Assembly (NCBI GenBank): GCA_963847735.1
Contig: CAWKAV010000003.1
Location: forward strand, 1 to 64,000
Length of the DNA stretch: 64,000 nt
Direction: 5' to 3'
Source of the DNA: CAWKAV01 sp963847735
GTDB taxonomy: Bacteria > Desulfobacterota > Desulfuromonadia > Desulfuromonadales > BM103
The translations under genes and the position numbers were made by a program. Positions within the stretch are counted from its first letter, which is position 1, and every line of letters begins with the position of its first letter. Of this stretch, positions 40,357 to 48,763 are shown piece by piece. The notes beneath the pieces are model-generated. The model was not told the DNA's origin, did no database searches, and saw only the letters and a program-made list of their open reading frames with translations.

Positions 40357-41646
40357 CTAGAAACCAGGCAGCCAGAGCGACAGTGCCGGCCAATAAGTGA
40401 TCATCAGAACCGAGATCAGCAGAACGATAAAGAAAGGAACTGTCGCTTTATAAATGGTGATAATCGGCTGATCGAAACGATAACTGGAGATAAACAGGTT
40501 AAGGCCGATCGGCGGGGTCAGGTAGCCGAGTTGCATGTTAGCCAGAAAGATGATACCGAGATGGAGAGGATCGATGCCGAAGCCGATCGCCACCGGCAGG
40601 ATCAGCGGTACCACCAGCACCAAGGCTGAGAAGATATCGAGAATCGCGCCAAGGACCAGTAAAAAGAGGTTGAGCAGCAGTAAGAAAGAGAGTGGGCTGC
40701 TGACATGCTCCTTGACCAAGGCAAAAAGTTGGCCGGGCACGCCAGCATCGATCATGAAGGTGGTCGAGGCCAGAGACAAGCCGAGAATCAGCATGATGCC
40801 GCCCACCAGGCCCATTGATTTATGAACAATAGTCGGCAGCTGCCGCCACGAAATCTCCCGCAGGATAAATACCTCGACAACCAGCACATAGACGGCTGAG
40901 ACCGTCGCCGCCTCGGAAACAGCAAAGTAACCGCTGTAGATACCGCCAAGAACCAAAATCGGCAGCGGGATCTCCCAGATCGATTCCCGGATCGCGGCGA
41001 ATAGCTGCCGTCCTGAAAAACTCTCGATCGGCACCCGGTTCTTGCGGTTGCGCCAGAGGGTCCAGACGCCAAGCAGAACCAGCATCAAAAGTCCCGGCAG
41101 CAGGCCAGCGGCAAACAGACGATCGATCGACACCTCGGCGCCGACTGTGGCCTGCTGGGCAACGATGCCGTAAAGAATAAGCGGCAAAGAAGGGGCAAAC
41201 AACAGACCGAGACTGCCGGAAGTGGTCACCAGTCCCAGGCTGAAGCTTTCTCCATAGCCATCTTCGAGCAAAGCCGGATAGAGCAGCGCGCCCAGGGCGA
41301 TTATCGTCACTCCGGAGGCGCCGGTAAAGGCGGTAAAAAAAGCGCAGGCGACCAGCGCCACGATTGCCAGACCGCCCGGAATCCAGCCGATAAAGGCTCG
41401 GGTCAACCGGACCAGTCGGCCCGGCGCACCGCTTTCGCTGAGCAGGTAACCGACAAAGGTAAAGAGCGGGATCGCCAGCAGGATTGGTATTTCGGCAATC
41501 CGAAAGACCTCAATCGCCATCACCGACAGATCAATATCGGACTCATGAAAGCCCCACATGGTGCTGGCGGCAATGATGGCAAAGAGTGGCGCGCCAGATA
41601 GGGCAAAGAGCAGCAGGATTATTCCGAAGATCATGCCGCCCTCCAC
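40357..41646 (-). CDS. dctM: TRAP transporter large permease DctM
   Basis: A 429-residue, very hydrophobic protein with about 12 helices. MIFGIILLLFALSGAPLFAII starts it, and the DctM motif near ATMWGF and FTAFTGASGVTIIALGALLYPAL is characteristic. The C-terminal repeat GIIFLANMQLGYLTPPIGLNLFI is diagnostic. It moves an organic acid with Na+ as the energy source. Overlaps dctQ by 16 bases. Confidence 0.93.
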   Translation of the reverse strand: MEGGMIFGIILLLFALSGAPLFAIIAASTMWGFHESDIDLSVMAIEVFRIAEIPILLAIPLFTFVGYLLSESGAPGRLVRLTRAFIGWIPGGLAIVALVACAFFTAFTGASGVTIIALGALLYPALLEDGYGESFSLGLVTTSGSLGLLFAPSLPLILYGIVAQQATVGAEVSIDRLFAAGLLPGLLMLVLLGVWTLWRNRKNRVPIESFSGRQLFAAIRESIWEIPLPILVLGGIYSGYFAVSEAATVSAVYVLVVEVFILREISWRQLPTIVHKSMGLVGGIMLILGLSLASTTFMIDAGVPGQLFALVKEHVSSPLSFLLLLNLFLLVLGAILDIFSALVLVVPLILPVAIGFGIDPLHLGIIFLANMQLGYLTPPIGLNLFISSYRFDQPIITIYKATVPFFIVLLISVLMITYWPALSLWLPGF

Positions 41647-42143
41647 AAGTCAATCGCCTGACGGGCATGCACATAGAGAAAAAGGGTGTAACGGTAGGCG
41701 ATGATGGCAAAGGCGAGCGGGATCACCACCTGAAACGGCCAGGCTGGCCAACCATCAAAGAGGGTTGCGCCATACTCCCATTCACCATAGACAAAACAGG
41801 CGGAGTGCCAGGCGAGCAGGGCACAGACCGCAACGGTAAAGAGGTCGAGGATAGCACGAACCGACAGCGCGTGCCTGTCGTTGAGAACTCTGGAGAGCAG
41901 ATCGATGACAATATGTCGGTCGTCGCGGCTGGCAGCAACGGCACCGGCCATAGCTATCCACAGGACAAGCAGACGGAGCAGCTCATCAGTCCAGACAAAG
42001 CTGCTGCCGAAAAAATTTCGTTGCACAATCTGCAGAGTGCCAAACCCGATCATGGCGACCAGGATCAAAGTAAGGAAACTATCTTCACAGACCGTGCAGA
42101 TTGAGCGCAAGCGCTGCACGAAATGTCGAAAAGAGGAACTCAT
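41631..42143 (-). CDS. dctQ: TRAP transporter small permease DctQ
   Basis: 170 residues, four helices. The motif FVWTDELLRLLVLWIAMAGAVAASRDDRHIVIDLL is the DctQ signature. It bridges DctM and the periplasmic binding protein. Overlaps both flanking genes (4 bases with dctP), so the operon is translationally coupled. Confidence 0.93.
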   Translation of the reverse strand: MSSSFRHFVQRLRSICTVCEDSFLTLILVAMIGFGTLQIVQRNFFGSSFVWTDELLRLLVLWIAMAGAVAASRDDRHIVIDLLSRVLNDRHALSVRAILDLFTVAVCALLAWHSACFVYGEWEYGATLFDGWPAWPFQVVIPLAFAIIAYRYTLFLYVHARQAIDLWRAA

Positions 42144-43153
42144 TGCTGGAGGTTGACCTTGCCGTTGCGATACTGATCAAGCAACGCCTGCATCCTGTCA
42201 TACAGCTCAGCAGAGAAGGCCCCTTCCTGACGCATCCTGGCAACCAGCTCGCTGGCAATGCCGTGCCATATCGCAATCTCTTCCGGCGGCGAATCGACGA
42301 ATTCTATTCCCGTGTCAGCCATAGCCTGAATCGCCGCTTGGTTGTCAATGCGGTTGGATCGATTGATCCGGGTATAGATACTCTCCATCACTTCACGCAC
42401 GTCCTGTTGGTCAGCGACAGAGATGCCTGAGAAGGCTTTCTTGTCGATAATCATGGTTGCGTAAAGGTAGGAGAGCAGCGTATTGGTCACGTACTTGATC
42501 CTCGTGTGCCACTGAAAGGCCAGGGCGCCAATCGGCGACGCAGCGATCACTTCAACCAGTCCAGCCTGCAGGCCGGTCATAGTATCAGTGATCGGCAGGG
42601 TGACCGGTGCCAACCCGAGGGCCTCCATCGCCCGGTAGCTGACGACGTCCCCCTCCGGCACCCAGATTTTTCGTCCCCTTACATCGTCGATGATTCTGAC
42701 CGGTTCTCCCGACATCAGCAGAGCAAAACCACCTTCGGCGAAACCGAAACAGACAAAGCCTTCCTCCTCGATCGTCTTTTTGAGGTCGGTGTCCATACGG
42801 CTGCGGACGTAATCAACTTCATCGTAAGAGCGAAAGATCAACGGCAAACCGTACAGGTTGATATCGGGTGATATATCATTGAGGGCTCCAGAGATAAAAG
42901 CTCCACCCTGCAACTGCCCGACCCGCATCTTGCGAAGCACGCTCTTGTCATTGCCCATCACGCCGCCGGCGAAAAACTTGATTGTTACCCTGCCGTCGGT
43001 GCGCTGCCCGATCTCGGTCGCGCCAGCCCGCATTTCACGCATCCAGCCAGAACCTTCCGGTGCGGCGGTTGCGATCTTGAAGGTGGTCGCGGAAAGGGTC
43101 GCCGGAAGCAGCAGGCCCAGCAGAAGCAGAGGGAACCATTGCCTGACTTTCAT
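42140..43153 (-). CDS. dctP: TRAP transporter substrate-binding protein DctP
   Basis: 337 residues with a signal peptide (WFPLLLLGLLLPATLSA). The DctP fold shows GSGWMREMRAGATEIGQRTDGRVTIKFFAGGVMGNDK and the selectivity strand GRKIWVPEGDVVSYRAMEALGLAPV. It lacks the common binding arginine in the usual MR context as far as I can see, which may mean a non-dicarboxylate ligand; this needs alignment. Ligand unknown. Confidence 0.9.
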   Translation of the reverse strand: MKVRQWFPLLLLGLLLPATLSATTFKIATAAPEGSGWMREMRAGATEIGQRTDGRVTIKFFAGGVMGNDKSVLRKMRVGQLQGGAFISGALNDISPDINLYGLPLIFRSYDEVDYVRSRMDTDLKKTIEEEGFVCFGFAEGGFALLMSGEPVRIIDDVRGRKIWVPEGDVVSYRAMEALGLAPVTLPITDTMTGLQAGLVEVIAASPIGALAFQWHTRIKYVTNTLLSYLYATMIIDKKAFSGISVADQQDVREVMESIYTRINRSNRIDNQAAIQAMADTGIEFVDSPPEEIAIWHGIASELVARMRQEGAFSAELYDRMQALLDQYRNGKVNLQQ

Positions 43154-43172
43154 CGCTGTTGTCCTCTTCGGC

Positions 43173-44030
43173 TCAAAAGTAATCCCCGGCGCTATCCAGA
43201 AGGACCCTGGCCCGGCGTTTTGCCAAACTGTTCATCAAGGTCAGGCCGGGGGCATCGACCGGCATTTGCAGAACCTCACCCAGCAGGCGATCATGCAGTT
43301 CACGATCATAGATCAGACGAGCATAGTACTCGGCGAAATCAGTCCGGGCTGACAGGTTGCGGCCAGCGGATAATTCGAGTGCTCTCTCGAAATGCGCCCT
43401 GGCCTCTTCCGGCTTACCTCCAAGTGACGGTGGCCGTAGCGTCTTCAGAATTCCGAGGTAAACATGTGCGGTCCCATAACGAAAATCTTCCCGCAGTACG
43501 ACGATACGCTCCAGGACCGCTTCGATCTTTGGCAGCTCGGCAGCGACCAACCAGTTGTCACGATTGGCATTGGCCCAGGCCAGCCAACCGTTCGCATAAC
43601 TGAGCAGGATCGGCACCTCGTCGGCATCAAATTTTTCCAGCAGCTCTAAAAACTTCTTGAAATCGAGCTTTGCGAGCTCACCATCAATACCGGCGGAGAG
43701 GCAGAAGGCTTTCTCGCCGTAGGTGCGCGCCCGCTCAGCCAGCAGACTGGCCCGCTCCGGCTCATGTTGGAACAGCCCGGCAAAGGAGCTGTAGAGATCG
43801 GCCCCGGTGCTGAGGCGGTCAACATTTTCCGGATCAGCCTCGATCATCGCATCGGCGGCGATGAGTAAAGTCGGCAGAGCCTCGCGCACCGTCTCCGGAT
43901 CAGGCTGATTCATGATCGCCTGGGACAAGCCATCCTGCAGACCGGAAAGGCCACAGGCTGGAAGCATCAGGAGGCCCAACAGAAAGAGACTATTGAACAC
44001 ATGTCGAATCTTTTCGTATGGCTTCGTCAT
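43173..44030 (-). CDS. TatT-like TRAP-associated lipoprotein
   Basis: 285 residues from ATG 44030 (MTKPYEKIRHV). The signal has a lipobox LPAC (LLGLLMLPACGLSG). The mature part is all-helical, TPR-like: ALPTLLIAADAMIEADPEN and YGTAHVYLGILKTLRPPSLGGKPEEARAHFERALELS, matching the T component of TatT-type TRAP systems (Tp0956 relatives). It is the first gene of the operon, 19 bases before dctP. Earlier in-frame ATG at 44105 would destroy the signal peptide. Its role is to hold or sort ligand for DctP in known cases. Confidence 0.85.
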   Translation of the reverse strand: MTKPYEKIRHVFNSLFLLGLLMLPACGLSGLQDGLSQAIMNQPDPETVREALPTLLIAADAMIEADPENVDRLSTGADLYSSFAGLFQHEPERASLLAERARTYGEKAFCLSAGIDGELAKLDFKKFLELLEKFDADEVPILLSYANGWLAWANANRDNWLVAAELPKIEAVLERIVVLREDFRYGTAHVYLGILKTLRPPSLGGKPEEARAHFERALELSAGRNLSARTDFAEYYARLIYDRELHDRLLGEVLQMPVDAPGLTLMNSLAKRRARVLLDSAGDYF

Positions 44031-44300
44031 GTCCTGTCCCGCAAAGTCTTCCGATAATATCTTCTCTGAGAAGAACGCTGTTTTAGTCCATTGGAACCCT
44101 AACAAAAAAACTTGAAAATTAAAAGGGGACCGGTCAATTCGATTGATAAAACCGTAAAATCAAAAGGCCATGTCGACCATAAGTTCTTAAGAACCAACCG
44201 GTCGTCGCAATTTTTAATCGGCAGAACAGATATTTTTTCATCTTCACATTATCGTGGCTCAGCCCGGATTCTGATATATACTGGACCAACTGGAGGTCTC
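44031..44300. promoter_or_regulatory. Divergent promoter region, TRAP operon / HNH gene
   Basis: About 270 AT-rich bases between divergent genes; promoters for both must lie here. GGAGG sits just upstream of ATG 44301. No operator or boxes can be named with confidence. Confidence 0.4.
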
Positions 44301-44666
44301 ATGGCTGATTCCGAACAATACAATCATCTCATCGCGGAAATGCGCAAAGAAGAGCAGTCTCGCCAGGCTGGATACCGGGAAAAGGCTCTGAAACTCTTCC
44401 CCCATGTCTGCGGTCGTTGCACCCGGGAGTTCGAGGGCAAAAAACTCCGCGAGTTGACAGTGCATCATAAAGACCACAACCACGACAACAATCCCGCCGA
44501 CGGCGGCAACTGGGAACTTCTGTGCCTCTACTGCCACGATCACGAGCATACCCGCGGGGTTCAGGAACAGCGCAGCACGGACAACTCTACCGTTCGACAG
44601 GAAAAACCTTCCCTTGCCCACTCGCCCTTCGCTGCACTGGAGGACCGACTCAAACGATCAAAGTAG
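44301..44666 (+). CDS. YajD-like HNH nuclease-family protein
   Basis: 121 residues starting after GGAGG. A zinc/HNH motif is clear: CGRCTREF, LTVHHKDHNHDNNPADGGNWELLCLYCHDHEH. The length and HHKDHNHDNNP core match YajD-type proteins of enterobacteria, whose role is unknown. The tail after residue 95 is basic and low in structure. Nothing nearby suggests a phage or restriction context. Confidence 0.88.
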   Translation: MADSEQYNHLIAEMRKEEQSRQAGYREKALKLFPHVCGRCTREFEGKKLRELTVHHKDHNHDNNPADGGNWELLCLYCHDHEHTRGVQEQRSTDNSTVRQEKPSLAHSPFAALEDRLKRSK

Positions 44667-44759
44667 TTCAGCCCAACCGGGGAAGATGCTACGTGCAAGG
44701 ATGAATTGGCAGGAGAGGGCAGCCGCTGAGCGACGACGTCACCAATCAGTCGAGCAGTT

Positions 44760-44785
44760 GGGGACACTCCCCGGGGAGTGTCCCC
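44760..44785. repeat. REP-like perfect palindrome
   Basis: A 26-bp perfect palindrome, arms GGGGACACTCCCC/GGGGAGTGTCCCC, between two convergent genes, where it probably also works as a terminator. Near copies occur at 47777 and 49911-50003. Confidence 0.9.
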
Positions 44786-44793
44786 ACCTACAT

Positions 44794-45816
44794 TTACAAT
44801 CGTTCTAAAACCTGCCTAACATCATCTTGGAAAACTTCATAATATTTCTCGCCAGCAAAAGATCTGCTCTCCCTTAAAGGCTGCCCCATTCCGGCATTCC
44901 CAAGTAATACTCCGATTTTCCCAGCCAGGCGACGCCACTCCGAAGCCAGTAACAAAGCATCGAGTGTTTGTCGTTTAGGATCTGACACGCCAAGCCAAAG
45001 GATCTCAAGTGCACGGAACAACGGAACTGAATTCACCCAGGGGGTCAATCCAACCGGGCGTAGTAACGCATCAAGGGTCCCCATGGCGAGGGAGTATCTT
45101 TTTTCGCGAGCACTGGTTCGCACTTGGACAACTCCAGAACGTACCATTTCCGCCAGCACATTCTGGGTTGAGCGTGGGTTCTGCCCAATCAACTTGGCTA
45201 TAAGTGATGGATGGATTTCATCGCAGGAGCCGAGGAGGCAGAGGATTTCACAACGGACATTTACGCCCAACAGAGCTCTCAATCGCAGCAAAAGGGTTGG
45301 CATGCCTTCACTTGGGAACGGTTGAGAAAGGTTCCTTTTTTTGACGGGCGGGCGCAGCAACCCATGTCGCTGAAAAATCTCATCACAATCATTTGGCGAC
45401 GGCATCGGTCGCCCATCCTTCATATAGAAGAGAGGCGTTTCGTTGTCCTGAAAGTATTTTGTCGCCAGCTTTTTCCATTTAAGAGCTACAGCCGATTTTT
45501 GGCCAAGCAGCTCGGCAACGGCGCTCAGTTCGGCCTTGGCCTGGAAATCAAAATGTTTCACCAGATTATGAAGTCGCTGAACATTCAGGTAATCCCCGTT
45601 GACCTCCAGCCAATCCATGACCTCGTCAAAAAGACGCGCATCGTAACGTGCAACGGTCAACGTCAGCAGAAGAAGAGCTTCCGGGTCAACCACCTTCGAT
45701 TCATCGGAACGGCTATACCCTGAGACACCGATAGCTGACCATTGCCGCCACAGGAGATCCAGAAGACTTTCGAGAATTGTCTTTTTAAATTCGCTCAAGG
45801 AGGTGTTCATAGCCAA
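44794..45816 (-). CDS. Winged-helix regulator-like protein paired with nucleotidyltransferase
   Basis: 340 residues. The middle reads GVNVRCEILCLLGSCDEIHPSLIAKLIGQNPRSTQNVLAEMVRSGVVQVRT, an ArsR/MarR-like winged helix, with KRYSL as the wing. The first 140 residues and the last 90 are helical with no name. It overlaps the nucleotidyltransferase gene by 32 bases, so the two are translated together. By analogy with AbiEi/AbiEii-type pairs it might be the antitoxin or repressor, but gene order here is reversed. ATG at 45810 (MNTSLSEFKK) is an alternative start. Confidence 0.7.
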   Translation of the reverse strand: MAMNTSLSEFKKTILESLLDLLWRQWSAIGVSGYSRSDESKVVDPEALLLLTLTVARYDARLFDEVMDWLEVNGDYLNVQRLHNLVKHFDFQAKAELSAVAELLGQKSAVALKWKKLATKYFQDNETPLFYMKDGRPMPSPNDCDEIFQRHGLLRPPVKKRNLSQPFPSEGMPTLLLRLRALLGVNVRCEILCLLGSCDEIHPSLIAKLIGQNPRSTQNVLAEMVRSGVVQVRTSAREKRYSLAMGTLDALLRPVGLTPWVNSVPLFRALEILWLGVSDPKRQTLDALLLASEWRRLAGKIGVLLGNAGMGQPLRESRSFAGEKYYEVFQDDVRQVLERL

Positions 45817-46384
45817 ACTTTCCGAAAAACATTTTTATATTTTCCAGGTAACCATCGGACGAATCATGGGTTCGTGACCACGCAACGGCTCCCAGCAACT
45901 CATCATCGGTCGGGTCTAACTCTTGAAGGTCAGTTGCATGATAACTGCCGAATTGGTCGACGGCAGCATAAAGCTTGAAGTAGATCTGGTCGATTCGGTC
46001 AATGAACGCAACCGTCAGCTTTTCACCAAAGCTCTCCCAGCTCAAACGATCAGAAAATCCACCAGGGAGACCAAGACGATAAAGCCCGCCTTCGCCACTG
46101 CTGGGACCATTATTTAACCAATCTTTCGGAAGCCCCAGATCCTCTGCCACTTCGAGGGCAGCGGTTGCCAATGCTTCCGGAAGTGGCGCCGGATCAACCA
46201 GTTGGCCTTCTTCATCCGCCATCGCCACGATGTCAACATCCCTGGTGGCTCGCATGACCAGCTTAGTTGCGACCAAGGCGGTTCCTCCACAAACCACCAG
46301 ATTGAAATTTGGAGCTGCTGCGATATTCAAGCGTCCATTCAATAATCGCAAGGCAGTGTCAAACTGCTCATATTGATACGTCAT
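45785..46384 (-). CDS. DUF6036-like nucleotidyltransferase
   Basis: 199 residues. The nucleotidyltransferase core is visible as VVCGGTALVATKLVMRATRDVDIVA (residues 30-54), with the GG and DVD metal-binding residues. The C terminus is helical with GSYHATDLQELDPTDDELL. Such proteins are often half of toxin-antitoxin or small defence pairs. Reaction on RNA, tRNA or protein is unproved. First gene of the pair. Confidence 0.78.
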   Translation of the reverse strand: MTYQYEQFDTALRLLNGRLNIAAAPNFNLVVCGGTALVATKLVMRATRDVDIVAMADEEGQLVDPAPLPEALATAALEVAEDLGLPKDWLNNGPSSGEGGLYRLGLPGGFSDRLSWESFGEKLTVAFIDRIDQIYFKLYAAVDQFGSYHATDLQELDPTDDELLGAVAWSRTHDSSDGYLENIKMFFGKFGYEHLLERI

Positions 46385-46821
46385 TGAATCTCCTAGTTCG
46401 CGTTATACGCACTATAAATGACATTTACTGGATTTTCAACAAAATTCCATGTTGAAGCATCCAGCTTAGCAAGTATCTGATATATGGCTCGAAACTCAGG
46501 ATCAAATCATCTCCACAAAATTACGCACGTATTCCAGCAACGGCTGCTGGATCCGGCCCTTGTTCTCGGTATCCCCGATTAAAAGACTATAGGCTTGTTA
46601 TTGGTGTCAAAAATCGACCCATAGTGGGCTTTTTGGGGTAAAATGAGGGGAGGATTTGTGTGATTTCAGTTAGACAAGTTGGTCCGACCCCGATGGGCGT
46701 ACCATACGATTGTATGGTAATCAAGAACGATAATTAAAGGTGCTTATAATCTGAAGTTGCCTTATCCCCAACTCCCTTATGCCCCCCGAATTCTGTACAA
46801 TTTGAGAACCGCCGCCAATCT
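46385..46821. other. Intergenic with gene remnant
   Basis: About 440 bases with no intact gene. On the minus strand 46599-46502 a short frame (SLLIGDTENKGRIQQPLL through RNFVEMI, then TGA) looks like the tail of a deleted gene of unknown kind. The AT-rich stretch 46600-46740 has nothing I recognise. Confidence 0.5.
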
Positions 46822-47676
46822 TCAGCCGTGCTTGATGAAGCTGTTATTCTTAAGCTCATCGAAAGCCTGCTGCAGCTCTGCCCGGGTATTCATGACGATC
46901 GGCCCACCCCAGGCGATCGGTTCACCCAGCGGCTTGCCGCCCACCAGCAGAAAGCTCAGGCCCTCTTCACCGGCGGTGATCACGACCTGCTCGCCCTTGT
47001 CAAACAACACCAGCGACCGGTTGCCCAGCAAATCATCAGACGTTTCATCAAACAGGCCCTTGCCGCCATGCACATAGGCAAACACGGTATGATCCTGCGC
47101 GGTGGGGTGAATAAAGAGCGCGCGGGGAGGCAAGGTCACATCGAGGTATTGCGGCTCGATCATCACATCCTGCACCGGACCTCGCACCCCGCCTAACTGC
47201 CCGCAAAGCACATTGATCGTGGCCCCGCTGTCGAGAGTCACGGTCGGGATCTGTGCGGCGCCGATATCGCGATAGCGCGGGTGCATCATCTTGTCGGCTG
47301 CCCGCAGGTTAGCCCAGAGCTGAAACCCTTCCATCCTTCCTTCAACATCGCCTTTCGGCATCTCCTGGTGAATGATGCCGCTGCCGGCCGTCATCCACTG
47401 CACATCGCCGCCGCGGATATCGCCGCTGTTGCCGAGGCTGTCACCATGTTCCACGTCGCCCTTGAGCACGTAGGTGATAGTCTCGATGCCGCGATGCGGG
47501 TGCCATGGGAAGCCTTTTATGAAATGCTCCGGCGAGTCGGAACGGAAATCATCGAGTAGCAGGAAGGGGTCAAACAACAGCACGTCATTGTTGCCAAACG
47601 CCCGGTGCAGGTGAACCCCGGCGCCCTCCATAGTTGGCATGCTGGTCGATACGCGTTTGATCTCTCTGGTCGTCAT
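46822..47676 (-). CDS. Pirin family protein
   Basis: 284 residues from ATG 47676, preceded by AGGAGG. The bicupin pirin motifs are clear: PFLLLDDF, GFPWHPHRGIETITYVLKG, with His pairs binding iron, GDVQWMTAGSGIIHQEMP and LWANLRAADKM. The C-terminal cupin ends with FLLVGGKPLGEPIAWGGPIVMNT. Members may act as quercetinases or regulators; here unknown. A longer reading to 47838 lacks a ribosome site. Confidence 0.94.
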   Translation of the reverse strand: MTTREIKRVSTSMPTMEGAGVHLHRAFGNNDVLLFDPFLLLDDFRSDSPEHFIKGFPWHPHRGIETITYVLKGDVEHGDSLGNSGDIRGGDVQWMTAGSGIIHQEMPKGDVEGRMEGFQLWANLRAADKMMHPRYRDIGAAQIPTVTLDSGATINVLCGQLGGVRGPVQDVMIEPQYLDVTLPPRALFIHPTAQDHTVFAYVHGGKGLFDETSDDLLGNRSLVLFDKGEQVVITAGEEGLSFLLVGGKPLGEPIAWGGPIVMNTRAELQQAFDELKNNSFIKHG

Positions 47677-47776
47677 CAAGGCCTCCTGATGGTGATGAAC
47701 AGGTTTGAAAAAAACATTATACCAGCTGCGGGCGGCTGGTTTGTATTTCAGGATTAAGCAGGGGAATTTTGTATAC

Positions 47777-47802
47777 GGGGACACTCCCCGGGGAGTGTTC
47801 CC
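47777..47802. repeat. REP-like palindrome, one mismatch
   Basis: GGGGACACTCCCCGGGGAG then TGTTCCC: a near-identical copy of the palindrome at 44760, between pirin and the GNAT toxin gene. Confidence 0.85.
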
Positions 47803-47815
47803 AACTCGAGGAAGG

Positions 47816-48316
47816 CTAGCTGTTTGATGCCTCAACAAGCGTCGCGATTGGAAGGAACAGAGTAAGCGGATTGTTTTGCAACGCTATGAAACCATAGCCT
47901 TCATAGAATCTTTTCGCTCGATCATTTTTTGCATCTACAAAAAACCCCACAATTCCAAAATTATCGGCTAATGCTATAGTGCGCTTCATTGCATCTGCCA
48001 TCAACATTCCACCGAGTCTCTGGCCTTGGCATTCAACAGAAACGGCTAATCTCCCCAATTTTGCAGCAGGAACTTTACCGGGCAATCTTTTAGCATACTT
48101 ATTAGGCACCCCTGCCGTTACAACCTCACAAATTGCCAATGTAAAATAGCCCAGAATTTTTTCTGGGCTATTCGTGTCAACACAGACAAAAGTTTTAGAA
48201 ATTCCCTTGTCGATATGCTGCCTTGCAGTTTCTTGAAGATATTTATTTAATGCCTCTTCGCCACAATTGAAACCTGTCCTGTCGTGGCCTTTGTCTAGAG
48301 GCACAATCTCGCGCAT
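47816..48316 (-). CDS. GNAT-family toxin, TacT-like
   Basis: 166 residues from ATG 48316, overlapping the antitoxin stop (ATGA). GNAT core: FNCGEEALNKYLQETARQH, ILGYFTLAICEV, AAKLGRLAVSVECQGQRLGGMLMADAM (acetyl-CoA loop, here QGQRLGG) and AKRFYEGYGF. This matches TacT/AtaT-type toxins that acetylate aminoacyl-tRNA and stop translation. Activity itself is inferred. Confidence 0.9.
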   Translation of the reverse strand: MREIVPLDKGHDRTGFNCGEEALNKYLQETARQHIDKGISKTFVCVDTNSPEKILGYFTLAICEVVTAGVPNKYAKRLPGKVPAAKLGRLAVSVECQGQRLGGMLMADAMKRTIALADNFGIVGFFVDAKNDRAKRFYEGYGFIALQNNPLTLFLPIATLVEASNS

Positions 48317-48609
48317 CAAAAGTTCTCCTTGTGCGCTTGAAAAGCATCTTTCAGTTTATCGTTTGCCTCAGGTGGATTGTCTAAAGCTTCAATAAACTTT
48401 TTAGACGCCTGTGAGGACAAAAAGACAAACCTATCTTCCTCAATTATCTTCTTTGCTTTTTCGTAAGAAGACTGAACAACAAATTGGTTAATTGTAGAGC
48501 CAACGAGAGCTGCTGCTTCAGACAAAAGAGCATGCATGTCTTCTGTGACACGTGTTGTGATTCTAGGATCTTTTACGTCAAAGGGTTTTTTTAGGGCTGT
48601 AGCGCTCAT
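48316..48609 (-). CDS. DUF1778 ribbon-helix-helix antitoxin, TacA-like
   Basis: 97 residues. RITTRVTEDMHALLSEAAALVGSTINQFVV is the RHH/DUF1778 DNA-binding domain; the C-terminal helix FVFLSSQASKKFIEALDNPPEAND is the toxin-binding part typical of TacA. AGGGAGGTG precedes ATG 48609. It should bind the palindromes just upstream together with the toxin and repress the operon. Confidence 0.92.
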   Translation of the reverse strand: MSATALKKPFDVKDPRITTRVTEDMHALLSEAAALVGSTINQFVVQSSYEKAKKIIEEDRFVFLSSQASKKFIEALDNPPEANDKLKDAFQAHKENF

Positions 48610-48650
48610 CTCACACCTCCCTGTGTGTTGTTTACGAAGATGTTACCAAA

Positions 48651-48692
48651 GTGGTGCCATTTTGGCAACCACAAAGTGCCATTTTGGCACCA
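48651..48692. promoter_or_regulatory. Operator of the TacAT-like module
   Basis: Two copies of TGCCATTTTGGCA (48655-48667 and 48677-48689), each palindromic around TTT, spaced 22 bases apart centre to centre. The second extends to a perfect GTGCCATTTTGGCAC. Two helical turns of spacing place both on one DNA face. It lies 42 bases upstream of the antitoxin start, the expected site for RHH autoregulation. Confidence 0.85.
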
Positions 48693-48763
48693 GGAGAGCT
48701 TGAGTTAAAGCATAATAAATCCCAAAGAATATCTTGATTTTAAGTGTCTATGGCTCCCAGGCG

